Below are positions 50,848-59,608 of a stretch of 64,000 bases of DNA, one piece after another (within the stretch, counting starts at the first letter, position 1; every line of letters begins with the position of its first letter). The notes under the pieces were generated by a model. It was not told the DNA's origin and did not search any database. It saw only the letters and a list, made by a program, of their open reading frames with translations. Position numbers and translations under genes: made by a program. Origin of the DNA: CAYQUO01 sp964420835 (GTDB taxonomy: Bacteria > Chloroflexota > Anaerolineae > Anaerolineales > Anaerolineaceae); contig CAYQUO010000004.1 in the NCBI GenBank assembly GCA_964420835.1, forward strand, positions 1-64,000, in the 5' to 3' direction.

Positions 50848-52499
50848 TACGAGCCAACCTTCAGGTAATTGCTGCTCAGCAACGAAAAATCGGAGATGGT
50901 CACACAGGTGTCGCGGTTGAAGTCCGCCCGGTCGTCGTAGCCGGCAGCGCCACTGCATTTGCCATAGGTCGCCGAAAGCAGGGAGAAATCGGTCAGGTTC
51001 ACGATATTGTCGTTGTTCGTGTCACCCTCACGCAGCAGGCCCATGGCCAGGGTTGGATTGCTACCGGAGAGGATGACCTTGTTGGGTACCATCACCCTCA
51101 GCGAGCGGATATTCTTGACGGCAACGTGATAGGTGCCTGGCACCAGGTTGCTCAGGGTGGTGTTCCCGCTCGTATCCGTGGTGACCAGGTAGGTGTAGGA
51201 CGGAAGGGGGTCACCAGGCTTGGTCAACGTGACCGTCAGCGGTGTTGCCCAGGTGGCATTGGGTGCTGCCGGCCTGCCCTGCAGGGTAATGTTGATCGGC
51301 AGGGAACCGCTGACCGGGTTGATCGTATAGTTGACGGCTGCAGTGTGGTTGACGGAACCCATGGTAACCGTGTTGGTCGTCGCCGTGCTCGGATCATTAT
51401 CCGTTCCGGTCCACGAATCCACCACCCAGCCGTTAAGGGTGTCGGGAACCGCCGTCAAGGTGACAACCTGCCCCGGCACATACTGGCCGTTCATCGAACA
51501 ACTTGGCGATTTGACGGGTGAAGGTGAGGGGTCCGACCCGGTCCCCGTGTGCGTCAATGTCAACGTATGGCACGAGGCGGTGTAGTTGACCGTTACCGTG
51601 TGGTTCATCGCCGGCATGTTAAACGTTGGTCCCGCGGCCGTCGACGGGAAGCCCAAACCGGTCCATGAACTTCTTACCCAGCCGGGTGCAGGAATGGCCC
51701 CAGCCAGGGTGACTGCATCCCCATAATGGAACCCGGGCTGTCCTCCACCGGTCACGCAGGTCGTTCCGGTGACAATGGATGGGTCCGCACCCTGACCGGT
51801 GTGGTTGGCTGTCAGCGTGTAGCAGGTCATCCGGTAGGTCACCTGGGCGGTCAGCGGGCCGGCCGGCATGATCAGGGAGTTGTTCACGCTTGTGCTGGTA
51901 TCGTTGGCCGTGTTGGACCAGTCCTGCACTTCCCATCCCACTGCCGGGCTGGCGGTCAGCGAAACCACCTCGCCGGGGTTGTAATATCCGTTCATGGTGC
52001 AGTTGCCGGACTTCAGCGGCGAAGCGATGGGCGCCAACCCGCTACCGGCAAAAACCGAAAGGGTCAACTGGAAGCATGGCTTTTCCGTGGTAAAGGCCCA
52101 AACTGGGCCATCGGTCGTCGCCGACGTTGAATCGATCGCCCGCACCTTCCAATAATAGGTGGTCATGGTGGCCATGGGGATCCACAAGGTACAGGACTTG
52201 CTTACTCCCCCACTGCATCGCAACGTGCCCGCGTTCCAGGGCCCGGCCGGATTTGTGCTGACGTAGACCTCGTAGGTCACAGGCACGTCCGCGTCATCTC
52301 CACCCTGCCAGCTCAGAACCTGGTTGACAGAAACACCCGTGGCGCCGTCACCGGGTGTGGGGTTGCTGGGAACACTGGGAGGAAATGCATCGAACAGGGG
52401 GGCGGCTTGAACGCCCTCCCATCCTCCGGAAGATAGTGAAACCGGCATCGCCAGTCCCATCAACAACCCAAGTAAAACGATCCATCGAAATGCTTTCAT
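50847..52499 (-). CDS. Secreted multidomain protein with C-terminal dockerin
   Basis: A 550-residue exported protein (signal about 1-33). Domains in order: a fibronectin-III-like domain (about 40-138), three bacterial repeat domains with paired cysteines (about 142-225, 226-309, 310-392; each has C-x-L-T...G followed by W-x-x-x-x-W-x-x), a Cna-B/carboxypeptidase-regulatory-like domain (about 398-490) and a type-I-like dockerin (about 491-546). The dockerin has two calcium loops, D493-x-N-x-D-x-I...D504 and D526-x-N-x-D-x-C...D537, each followed by F-S-L-L-S. No enzyme domain is present, so it looks structural or adhesive. It is the first gene of the operon. Confidence 0.88.
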   Translation of the reverse strand: MKAFRWIVLLGLLMGLAMPVSLSSGGWEGVQAAPLFDAFPPSVPSNPTPGDGATGVSVNQVLSWQGGDDADVPVTYEVYVSTNPAGPWNAGTLRCSGGVSKSCTLWIPMATMTTYYWKVRAIDSTSATTDGPVWAFTTEKPCFQLTLSVFAGSGLAPIASPLKSGNCTMNGYYNPGEVVSLTASPAVGWEVQDWSNTANDTSTSVNNSLIMPAGPLTAQVTYRMTCYTLTANHTGQGADPSIVTGTTCVTGGGQPGFHYGDAVTLAGAIPAPGWVRSSWTGLGFPSTAAGPTFNMPAMNHTVTVNYTASCHTLTLTHTGTGSDPSPSPVKSPSCSMNGQYVPGQVVTLTAVPDTLNGWVVDSWTGTDNDPSTATTNTVTMGSVNHTAAVNYTINPVSGSLPINITLQGRPAAPNATWATPLTVTLTKPGDPLPSYTYLVTTDTSGNTTLSNLVPGTYHVAVKNIRSLRVMVPNKVILSGSNPTLAMGLLREGDTNNDNIVNLTDFSLLSATYGKCSGAAGYDDRADFNRDTCVTISDFSLLSSNYLKVGS

Positions 52500-52626
52500 C
52501 CTTCACCTCCTGCTAACCGCTTTGATGAGTTTCCGGGTCGCACAATATCGGCCGAATGCCGGATCCCAATGACTTGTGTGCATACTGCCAAATGTGCAAC
52601 TTCTGTGCCAAATTGTCCGTGAAATG

Positions 52627-52899
52627 TCATGTCTTTGGATTCTTTTGGCCGTTCTTAATACGATCGCCCCGGTTTTTATGTTCCGCCTGCGATCCCGTTC
52701 GATCTGCAGGGTTGTTCCCTTTAACCTCCGGGGCAATGCCAATTTGGGCGTTCAGATAAGCGAACATGGCATCCAGGTCCGTAAATGGCTGCTTTTCCCC
52801 CGTGGCAACGCTCTCCAGGGAGAACCGCCAAGGGGCGCCTTCCTTTTGCCTCCAAAGGCGCAGCATGTACGAAGAGTAGTTCGGATTCCTTCTCGCCAA
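52627..52899 (-). CDS. Small protein, function unknown
   Basis: A 90-residue soluble protein. The first half, ARRNPNYSSYMLRLWR followed by WRFSLESVATGEKQPF and DLDAMFAYLNAQI, looks like a folded domain; the rest is a charged tail (NRGDRIKNGQKNPKT). I start at TTG 52899, which has GGAG 5 nt upstream; GTG 52905 is the alternative. It is divergent from the SARP regulator and shares its 130-nt intergenic region, which holds a reverse-strand TATAAT (52949-52954). Function unknown. Confidence 0.65.
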   Translation of the reverse strand: MARRNPNYSSYMLRLWRQKEGAPWRFSLESVATGEKQPFTDLDAMFAYLNAQIGIAPEVKGNNPADRTGSQAEHKNRGDRIKNGQKNPKT

Positions 52900-52982
52900 G
52901 TGCACTCCGTCGATTCTGTAAGAGTATTATTCAGCCCATAATTGACCGATTATAGATACACGCAATTGATTATTACAGCTTA

Positions 52983-53025
52983 TCGTCACAAGATCGTCAC
53001 ATTTTAAGGGGTTTTTTGCTATAAT
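52983..53025 (+). promoter_or_regulatory. SARP gene promoter with 11-bp-spaced direct repeats
   Basis: TCGTCACA occurs at 52983-52990 and again at 52994-53001, exactly 11 bp apart. The second copy overlaps a GTCACA -35, and TATAAT lies at 53020-53025. Direct repeats with one-helical-turn spacing next to the -35 are the known binding pattern of SARP/OmpR-type activators. Confidence 0.65.
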
Positions 53026-53040
53026 GGAATTGTGGACGGG

Positions 53041-54081
53041 ATGCAAATCTCCCTTCTGGGGCACATTCAGGTCAGCCTGGATGGCGGACAGTTGATCAAA
53101 TTTCCCACCGACAAAGCCAGGGCTTTGCTGGCGTTCCTTGCCGTCGAGAATTCCCACCCCCATCCCCGCGAATACCTTGCCGGCATGCTTTGGCCGGACC
53201 TAACCAACGAAGCCGCCCTCCACAATCTGCGCCTGACCGCTCTACGCCTGCGGACCGCGCTGGCCGGCTCCGTTCAGGCCAATCAGTCGAAGAATCGCCC
53301 GCCCCTTGTCCTCAGTGATCGCAAAACCATGCAGTTCAACCCGGAATGGGAGGATATCGTCGACGTCCATCGGTTCGAATCGATCACAACCGCAGTGGAT
53401 GCACATGCACACCCCAGGCTCTTCGAATGCGGGGAATGCATCCAAAAACTGGAACGGGCGATGGACCTTTATCGTGGAAGCCTCCTCCAGGAATTTTCCC
53501 TTAAGGATTCCCTCTACTTCGACGAGTGGTTGATCTCCCGTCGCGAACGCCTGCAACAGCAGGCCCTGGAATCACTTGCCAGCCTGTGCTTTTTTTTCAC
53601 CCAGCGATCCATGACGGTTGAGGAACCCAATCCTCCAAAAGGCAACCTGGAAAAGGCCTTGTTTTATGCCAAACGTCAACTGGCCATTGAGCCCTGGCGC
53701 GAATCCGCCCATCGACAGATGATGTTAATCCTTGAAAAAGATGGCCAGCGGGAGGCTGCCATGGCACAGTTCCTGGTTTGTCGTCGCATCCTTAACGAAG
53801 AATTGTCAGTCGAGCCGGACGAGGAAACCCAGGACCTTTATCACTTCATCCGCAATAAAGGTCGTTCGCGATTTCCTGCGCCATCGCCAACGGTCGGGGA
53901 TGACGGCCTGGCAGGAACAGCCCGCTCCTATCCGCTTGACCCCGCCGACCCGGTCGAGGACGCCCGGCGCCTGATCGAAGAGGTCCAGGGGAAATTAACC
54001 GGTTCCAGCGGTCTCCGGGCACGGTTTAACCTTGAAGTCGAGGTGTTCAACCAGGAAGACGAGCGGCTCCCAGCCCCGTGA
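53041..54081 (+). CDS. SARP/BTAD-type transcriptional regulator
   Basis: A 346-residue DNA-binding activator. Residues 1-95 are a winged-helix domain (MQISLLGHIQVSLDGG, KARALLAFLAVE, REYLAGMLWPD, ALHNLRLTALRLR). Residues about 100-275 form the bacterial transcriptional activation domain of helical repeats (GSLLQEF, WRESAHRQMMLILEKDG, LNEELSVEPDEETQDLY). The remaining 70 residues are unique. It lacks the ATPase part of large activators. ATG 53041 fits the family start; a GTG at 53032 falls at the predicted transcription start and would give a leaderless mRNA. It lies upstream of and divergent to the cohesin-dockerin operon, but with one small gene between. Confidence 0.88.
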   Translation: MQISLLGHIQVSLDGGQLIKFPTDKARALLAFLAVENSHPHPREYLAGMLWPDLTNEAALHNLRLTALRLRTALAGSVQANQSKNRPPLVLSDRKTMQFNPEWEDIVDVHRFESITTAVDAHAHPRLFECGECIQKLERAMDLYRGSLLQEFSLKDSLYFDEWLISRRERLQQQALESLASLCFFFTQRSMTVEEPNPPKGNLEKALFYAKRQLAIEPWRESAHRQMMLILEKDGQREAAMAQFLVCRRILNEELSVEPDEETQDLYHFIRNKGRSRFPAPSPTVGDDGLAGTARSYPLDPADPVEDARRLIEEVQGKLTGSSGLRARFNLEVEVFNQEDERLPAP

Positions 54082-54179
54082 GAGGCACCACACCCATCCA
54101 CCCGCGGGGAAACACAACAAACCACATTTCCTTGTTTGGAAAAGCGGATTAAGGGCCGGGAAAACAGGCCGTGAATCAT

Positions 54180-54211
54180 CACGGAGAGATGCCCGGGCGC
54201 ATCTCTCCGTG
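54180..54211. terminator. Perfect hairpin between converging genes
   Basis: CACGGAGAGATGC pairs with GCATCTCTCCGTG (13 bp, loop CCGGGC), between the SARP gene and the NBR1-Ig lipoprotein. No clear T-run, so it is a likely but factor-assisted bidirectional terminator. Confidence 0.6.
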
Positions 54212-54235
54212 GATGGAAATCGACCTTGTGAATGT

Positions 54236-55477
54236 TCAGCGGTTGATTCGCGGCACCATGATGTAGAACCGGTCATCGACCGAACTGCCATTATTGTTGG
54301 TCAACATGAATGTGAATTGCACCGAATGACCCGCCAGAGCGCTCAGGTCAACATTCAAACGGTTGAAGTTCCCGTCGTATACCTCCACCCAGCTTCCAAG
54401 TGTCTGCATCGGCCCTCCGTCCAGGGAGTAATTCAGTTGGAAGGTCACTGTGCAGTTCGGGCTCTCGTAGAGGCAGCCAATCACTGCGCCAAAGCGGTCA
54501 CCAGGCAGGACGTTAAAAGCCGGAAAGGTTCCGCTTATCATGCCACCCGGTCCGTCACTGGGGATCAGCAGGATGGCGGGTTCATCATCCTGGTAACCGC
54601 TCTCCAGCCTCGGCGCGGTGGTATAGCCAACCGATCCGGTGGCAAAATTGGTCCCCCCGGGGCAGGGCAGGCTTGAGGTCGGGTTGCGCCATGCTGCCGA
54701 ACAGTAATAATAGGCAAAGTCGAACGGCGTTGTCGGGTCCAGGATTCGGTTAACCACGTTTATCTTTACCCAAAAGGCCCTGTCTGCCTTGGCGCCGTAA
54801 CCGAAGAGCAGACCGGTCGGGCTTCGCAGCATCCAGTTGCCCTGGTAGGATCCTGCGGTCGCCGGTGCGGTCAGGCTGACAGAGATGTCAACTTGCCCAC
54901 CCGGGTTGACGGTCGCGTTCAAACGGATGGAAGATGGCCCACCCATTGAGGTGCCATTCACAAAGACGAGGTTAAAGTCCGGCGTCCAGGCACAGGAACC
55001 TGCATTCTGCAGCCGCCACGTCTTGACAAATGACTCGCCGGCCCCAAATGTTGTGTTGTCCGGCACGGTGACATCTGCAATGAACCGAATGGCATAACAG
55101 GGAATGGGGGTCTGGCTGGGCGGTGCTGTAATGGTGGGCAACGCCAGCGTGGCCGTTGGCGTTCCACTGGGCAGGGGCGTGGCGCTGGGGGCGGGGGTTT
55201 CAGTCTGCTGAACGGCGGTTTGTGTCGCCGATTGCATGGGGCCTCCCTCCTGGTCCGTTGGCAAGGCAAGTGACACCTTGGTAAGCTCTGCAACCAGGTT
55301 GTCCACTGACGCCTGCGTCAGGCGCGCCTCCACGGTCTGCATGACAGCCGTTTCCATGGAAACCTGTTGGGAACTGCCGGCAACCAGGTCAGATAAAAAG
55401 GATGGAACGGAACAGGCTGCCACAAGCGCCCACGCAGCCAGGATCACGATCAACATCGCACTCCTCTTCTTCATCAT
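54236..55477 (-). CDS. Lipoprotein with NBR1-type Ig-like domain
   Basis: A 413-residue exported lipoprotein (lipobox LVAACS), then a low-complexity Thr/Pro/Ala linker (about 85-120). Residues about 128-235 form an Ig-like domain of the kind found next to BRCA1 (NBR1): FVKTWRLQNAGSCAWTPDF, FVNGTSMGG, VNPGGQVDISVSLTAPATAGSYQGNWMLRSPTGLLFG. The C-terminal 170 residues look like another beta-rich domain (GTFPAFNVLPGDRF, VDLSALAGHSVQF). Such proteins are common in Anaerolineae; the function is not known. It is a single gene. Confidence 0.85.
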   Translation of the reverse strand: MMKKRSAMLIVILAAWALVAACSVPSFLSDLVAGSSQQVSMETAVMQTVEARLTQASVDNLVAELTKVSLALPTDQEGGPMQSATQTAVQQTETPAPSATPLPSGTPTATLALPTITAPPSQTPIPCYAIRFIADVTVPDNTTFGAGESFVKTWRLQNAGSCAWTPDFNLVFVNGTSMGGPSSIRLNATVNPGGQVDISVSLTAPATAGSYQGNWMLRSPTGLLFGYGAKADRAFWVKINVVNRILDPTTPFDFAYYYCSAAWRNPTSSLPCPGGTNFATGSVGYTTAPRLESGYQDDEPAILLIPSDGPGGMISGTFPAFNVLPGDRFGAVIGCLYESPNCTVTFQLNYSLDGGPMQTLGSWVEVYDGNFNRLNVDLSALAGHSVQFTFMLTNNNGSSVDDRFYIMVPRINR

Positions 55478-55536
55478 TTAACCCACTCCTTTCCTGCTAC
55501 AGACGCTCTTGCCGGGCGTTTGGTTCCAAAACAATG

Positions 55537-55566
55537 ATCCCCCAGCCCAAGGATGGGCTGGGGGAT
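55537..55566 (-). terminator. Hairpin after dnaK
   Basis: ATCCCCCAGCCCA and TGGGCTGGGGGAT pair perfectly around a 4-nt loop. Leftward it is followed by CATTGTTTTGG, a short T-run. It also lies upstream of the NBR1-Ig gene. Confidence 0.7.
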
Positions 55567-55602
55567 TCGGCCAACGGAACCAATGGATAATCGATGCCAA
55601 AA

Positions 55603-57474
55603 TCAGGCTTCGCGAAATTCTCCTTCCAACACCTCTCCATCTTCCGTTGGTTGTTCTCCATCATCTTCCTTCCTCTGGCCGGGTTGTTGTTGCCCCGCCT
55701 GGGAAACCAGTTGCTGCAGTTCGCCCGTTAACTTGTGAATGTTTTCCGTATCTTCTCCGGCTGCCACCTGGCGCAGTTCAGCAACCTTTTGTTCCAGGCT
55801 TGTCCTCAGGCTCTCATTTACATTCTCGCTCTGCTCTTTTATCAGTTTCTCAGCCTGGTATATCGTATTATCCGCCAAATTTCGGGATTCTACAAGCAGT
55901 TTTCGCCGTTCATCATCTGCCCGGTGCTGGCTGGCTTCCTGCACCAGCCGCTCCACATCCGCCTTGGTCAAGTTCGTTGACGCCATGATGGTTACATGCT
56001 GTTCGCGCCCTGTCGCCTTATCCTGGGCGGTGACATTCAGGATGCCGTTTGAATCAATGTCAAAAGTCACTTCGATTTGTGGAAGTCCCCTGCCAGCCGG
56101 TGGAATTCCTTCCAGCCGGAAATGGCCCAGGGCTTTGTTATCGGCAGCCATTGGCCGCTCGCCCTGGAGAACATGGACGTCCACAGCGCTTTGCCCATCT
56201 TCGGCAGTGGAAAAGATCTGTGATTTTTTCACCGGGATCGTCGTGTTGCGGGGGATCAACTGGGTCATCACTCCGCCCAGGGTCTCCACGCCCAGGGACA
56301 GCGGTGTAACATCCAGCAGCAATACATCCTTGACCTCCCCGGCCAGTACACCGCCCTGTATGGCGGCTCCAACCGCCACAACCTCATCGGGATTTACGGT
56401 CTTATTGGGTTCTTTGCCGGTCAACTTGCGCACAAGTTCCTGGACCATTGGCATCCGGGTGGAACCGCCCACCAGCACAACCTCGTCAATTTCCGAGGCC
56501 TGCAATCCGGCATCCTTTAGGGCTGCCTGGAACGGCTTTTGTGTTCTCTCAAGCAGGTCGGAGGTCATTTGCTCAAAGCGTGCCCTTCCAAGCCGCATCG
56601 TGAGGTGCTTGGGGCCGTTCGCATCAGCAGTTATGTATGGCAGGTTGATGTCGGTTTCCAACATGGTCGAAAGCTCGATCTTCGCTTTTTCTGCTGCTTC
56701 CCGCAGGCGCTGCAGGGCCTGTCGATCCTTGTACAGGTCAATCCCCTGTTCCTTCTTAAATTCAGCGGCAAGCCACGCGACGATTCTTTCATCCCAGTCA
56801 TCTCCGCCGAGGTGTGTGTCACCACTGGTGGACTTCACCTCAAAGACCCCATCCCCCACCTCCAGGATGCTGACATCAAACGTCCCCCCGCCCAGGTCAT
56901 AGACCAGGATCTTTTCGTTGGTCTTTTTGTCCAGGCCATAGGCCAGTGCAGAGGCGGTGGGTTCGTTAATGATCCGCAATACCTCCAACCCGGCAATTTT
57001 TCCTGCATCCTTGGTGGCCTGGCGCTGGCTGTCATTAAAATAAGCCGGCACCGTGATGACCGCCTTGCTGACGGGCTCACCAAGGTAGGCTTCCGCATCA
57101 GCCTTTAACTTCGCCAGGATCATCGCCGAAAATTCCTGGGGGGTGTAGTCCCGCCCGGTTTGTGGCAGATGGATCTGCACATCCCCGGCGGCACCCTTTT
57201 TAACCTGGTAAGGCACCATTTTCCGCTCTTCCTCCACCTCGTCAAAACGCCTCCCCATAAATCGCTTAACGGAGAACACCGTGTTCTCCGGGTTGATGAC
57301 AGCCTGGCGCTTGGCTGATTGCCCTACGATCCTTTCACCATTTTTGTTCACGGCGACCACCGAAGGGCACAGGCGTGACCCTTCCGCGGTGGTGATCACG
57401 GCGGCATCTCCGCCTTCCATTACAGCAACGACACTGTTCGTCGTTCCCAGATCAATACCGATAATCTTGCTCAT
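55603..57474 (-). CDS. dnaK: Chaperone DnaK (Hsp70)
   Basis: A 623-residue ATP-dependent chaperone. The nucleotide domain (about 1-380) has IGIDLGTTNSVVAVMEGG, VPAYFNDSQRQATKDAG, VYDLGGGTFDVSILE and LVGGSTRMPMVQ. The substrate domain (about 385-600) has LLLDVTPLSLGVETLGG and VTFDIDSNGILNVTAQDKATG. The tail is acidic and Gln-rich (QAGQQQPGQRKEDDGEQ), ending EGEFREA. AAGGAG lies before the ATG. Neither grpE nor dnaJ is next to it, and I see no CIRCE element upstream; a CbpA-like J protein is encoded at 10 kb. Confidence 0.96.
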   Translation of the reverse strand: MSKIIGIDLGTTNSVVAVMEGGDAAVITTAEGSRLCPSVVAVNKNGERIVGQSAKRQAVINPENTVFSVKRFMGRRFDEVEEERKMVPYQVKKGAAGDVQIHLPQTGRDYTPQEFSAMILAKLKADAEAYLGEPVSKAVITVPAYFNDSQRQATKDAGKIAGLEVLRIINEPTASALAYGLDKKTNEKILVYDLGGGTFDVSILEVGDGVFEVKSTSGDTHLGGDDWDERIVAWLAAEFKKEQGIDLYKDRQALQRLREAAEKAKIELSTMLETDINLPYITADANGPKHLTMRLGRARFEQMTSDLLERTQKPFQAALKDAGLQASEIDEVVLVGGSTRMPMVQELVRKLTGKEPNKTVNPDEVVAVGAAIQGGVLAGEVKDVLLLDVTPLSLGVETLGGVMTQLIPRNTTIPVKKSQIFSTAEDGQSAVDVHVLQGERPMAADNKALGHFRLEGIPPAGRGLPQIEVTFDIDSNGILNVTAQDKATGREQHVTIMASTNLTKADVERLVQEASQHRADDERRKLLVESRNLADNTIYQAEKLIKEQSENVNESLRTSLEQKVAELRQVAAGEDTENIHKLTGELQQLVSQAGQQQPGQRKEDDGEQPTEDGEVLEGEFREA

Positions 57475-57594
57475 GGTAATTCTCCTTCAGAATAAACTTT
57501 GCTTCAGGGGGGAATATACTTTCTCTCTGCAAGAAATCCATTAACAAATCATCAGAATCGTATCAGCAGCGGCTCTATGGTATAAATAAGGGTC

Positions 57595-58515
57595 ATGAGG
57601 ACCCTGTCCAGGTGCCTTTTCCTTGTCTTTCTCATATTGTTCCTGTTGCTGATTCCCCAAAACACCCTTGCAGCGCCCTCCATCATCATCAATACAATCC
57701 AGGTGGACCTCTGGCCTGAATATGACCGGCCGGATGTGCTGGTAATCTACCGGGCCAATCTTGCCAATGCTGTTGCTCTCCCGGCCAGGCTCACCCTGCG
57801 GATACCCAGAAGCGCGGGCGGTCCTGCAAGCGTGGCCATGAAAGACCCCAGCGGGATGCTTTATTCCCTTGACCACGATACGGTCGTGGATGGAGAGTGG
57901 TTAAAGATCTCGTTCACAACCCCTGTTCAGGATATCCAGGTGGAGTACTATGATCCTGAGATGCAAATGGGCGGAGATCAGCGGAGTTTTGTTTACCGCT
58001 GGCCGGGGGATTACCAGGTCAACACCATGACCTTGCAGATCCAAAAACCGTTGACCGCTTCGGATCTTACAACCTCTCCCACCCTGGGTATACCCCATCA
58101 GGGGGAAGACGGGTTGGTATATTACTCACTGATCATCGGGAAACTGCAGGTTGGACAAAACCTGGCGATCCGCGTTTCCTACACCAAGTCGGACGATCAA
58201 TTAAGTTATTCCGGCGGGGCCGTTGAACCCAGTGAACCGATCCTGGAGGCAGTCCGGGGAAGGATCGTTTTCAAGGATGTTCTCCCCTGGCTGATCAGCG
58301 CGGTGGTGTTGCTGCTTGCAGCCGGTGGTGTGCTTTGGTACCACCAGGACGGACACGAGTTCGTCGATCGACAAAAACGGATCAAGTCAAAGCCCAGGTC
58401 CCTGCAAAGGGCCGGCAACCATGCCTTGCCTGTCTATTGCCACCAATGTGGAAAACGTGCCCACTCGGGTGACCTTTTCTGCCGTTCCTGCGGCAGCAAG
58501 TTGCGCATCCCATAA
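57595..58515 (+). CDS. Membrane-anchored surface protein with C-terminal zinc ribbon
   Basis: A 306-residue protein. A signal sequence (about 1-27) is followed by an extracellular beta-rich domain (about 30-220), one membrane helix (about 228-247, PWLISAVVLLLAAGGVLWY) and a cytoplasmic tail ending in a zinc ribbon, CHQC...CRSC. The layout suits a sensor that passes an outside signal across the membrane, but I do not recognise the family. A TATAAA box (57580-57585) lies only 9 nt before the ATG, so the mRNA may be nearly leaderless. Confidence 0.75.
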   Translation: MRTLSRCLFLVFLILFLLLIPQNTLAAPSIIINTIQVDLWPEYDRPDVLVIYRANLANAVALPARLTLRIPRSAGGPASVAMKDPSGMLYSLDHDTVVDGEWLKISFTTPVQDIQVEYYDPEMQMGGDQRSFVYRWPGDYQVNTMTLQIQKPLTASDLTTSPTLGIPHQGEDGLVYYSLIIGKLQVGQNLAIRVSYTKSDDQLSYSGGAVEPSEPILEAVRGRIVFKDVLPWLISAVVLLLAAGGVLWYHQDGHEFVDRQKRIKSKPRSLQRAGNHALPVYCHQCGKRAHSGDLFCRSCGSKLRIP

Positions 58516-58539
58516 TGATCATTCTACAGGATCATAATC

Positions 58540-59445
58540 ATGACTTCCAATAATGCTCCCGGCGCCAGGTTTCTGCTGCTTTCACAATCGCCCGGTAAAT
58601 TGTTTCAAGATTACCTGCTGATCTTCCTTGGGGCGATGGTGCAGGCTTTGTCCATGCGCCTGTTTCTCATCCCTGCCAGGCTGGTCAGCGGGGGCATCAG
58701 CGGGACGGCGCAGGTCGTCAACCATTTCACCAATTGGCCCATCGGCTTGATGGTCCTTGCCGGGAACCTGCCGCTCTTTATTCTCGGCTGGAGGACCCTG
58801 GGTGGACACCGCTTCGCCATGCGCACCGTGGTGGCGATCGTTGTGTTTTCCCTCGGAACCGACCTGTTGCAACCTTGCCTGCCTGGTTCTGGAGTTACCG
58901 ATGATGTTGTGTTGAACTCCATTTATGGTGGCCTTACCCTGGGGATTGGTTTGGGTTTGGTCTATCGGGGACAGGGCACCAGCGGCGGCAGTGACATCCT
59001 TGGCCGCATTCTCAACCGGCGCATGGGCATTTCCATATCCCAGGCTTACCTGGCAACCGACACCCTGGTGGTGCTTCTGGGCGGCCTGGCCTTTGGTTGG
59101 AGGCTGGCTTTGTATGGGTTGATTGCCATTTATGTCAGCGGCCTGGCGGCGGAAATGACATCCGAGGGATCTTCCATCTTCCGCTCGGTCATGATCATCA
59201 GCAACCAGCCCGAAAGAATAACCAGCCAGATCCTGGATGTCCTTGAGCGCGGCGTGACCATCCTGCCGGGCACGGGCGGATACACCGGTAATCCGCGCCC
59301 GGTCCTCTACTGTGTGGTGACTCGTTCCGAAGTAAACCAGTTAAAGGCGCTCGTAAGTGATGTGGACCCGGGCGCGTTCATGGTGATCGGGAACGCTCAT
59401 GAAGCCCTGGGGGAGGGGTTCCGCTCCCTGAAATCCGGCACCTGA
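58540..59445 (+). CDS. YitT family membrane protein
   Basis: A 301-residue protein with about six membrane segments in the first 190 residues, including FLIPARLVSGGISGTAQVVNHF and GLGLVYRGQGTSGGSDILGRI, both YitT/DUF161 signatures. The C-terminal about 80 residues form the cytoplasmic DUF2179 domain (YTGNPRPVLYCVVTRSEVNQLKALV, DPGAFMVIGNAHEALGEGF). The family's transport role is not established. It lies 24 nt after the zinc-ribbon membrane protein and may be in one unit with it. Confidence 0.9.
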   Translation: MTSNNAPGARFLLLSQSPGKLFQDYLLIFLGAMVQALSMRLFLIPARLVSGGISGTAQVVNHFTNWPIGLMVLAGNLPLFILGWRTLGGHRFAMRTVVAIVVFSLGTDLLQPCLPGSGVTDDVVLNSIYGGLTLGIGLGLVYRGQGTSGGSDILGRILNRRMGISISQAYLATDTLVVLLGGLAFGWRLALYGLIAIYVSGLAAEMTSEGSSIFRSVMIISNQPERITSQILDVLERGVTILPGTGGYTGNPRPVLYCVVTRSEVNQLKALVSDVDPGAFMVIGNAHEALGEGFRSLKSGT

Positions 59446-59587
59446 CCGAAACACCCGGGTTGTTTTCCCCCGGCCCGCCGCTGGAAGGCGGAGGTTTTCA
59501 ACCCACAACCCTGTAATATCGAGAAAGCCAACTTTTATTAATTGGTTTTAATGCATCCTGCACAGTAATCGTGTATTATTACTAACA

Positions 59588-59600
59588 GATAATCATTATC
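59588..59600 (+). promoter_or_regulatory. Fur box before the fur-ferritin operon
   Basis: GATAATCATTATC is a perfect 6-1-6 inverted repeat and matches the core of the Fur box consensus. It ends 8 nt before the regulator's ATG and lies just downstream of a TATTAT (about 59574-59579) -10 candidate, so bound Fur would block transcription of its own operon. Confidence 0.8.
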
Positions 59601-59608
59601 GTTAAAGA

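Noticed and set aside
55739..56902. 387-codon rightward ORF
   Set aside because: Ser/Thr/Arg-rich shadow of dnaK, typical of antisense frames in high-GC genes.
57475..57594. CIRCE heat-shock operator upstream of dnaK
   Set aside because: No TTAGCACTC-N9-GAGTGCTAA inverted repeat is present.
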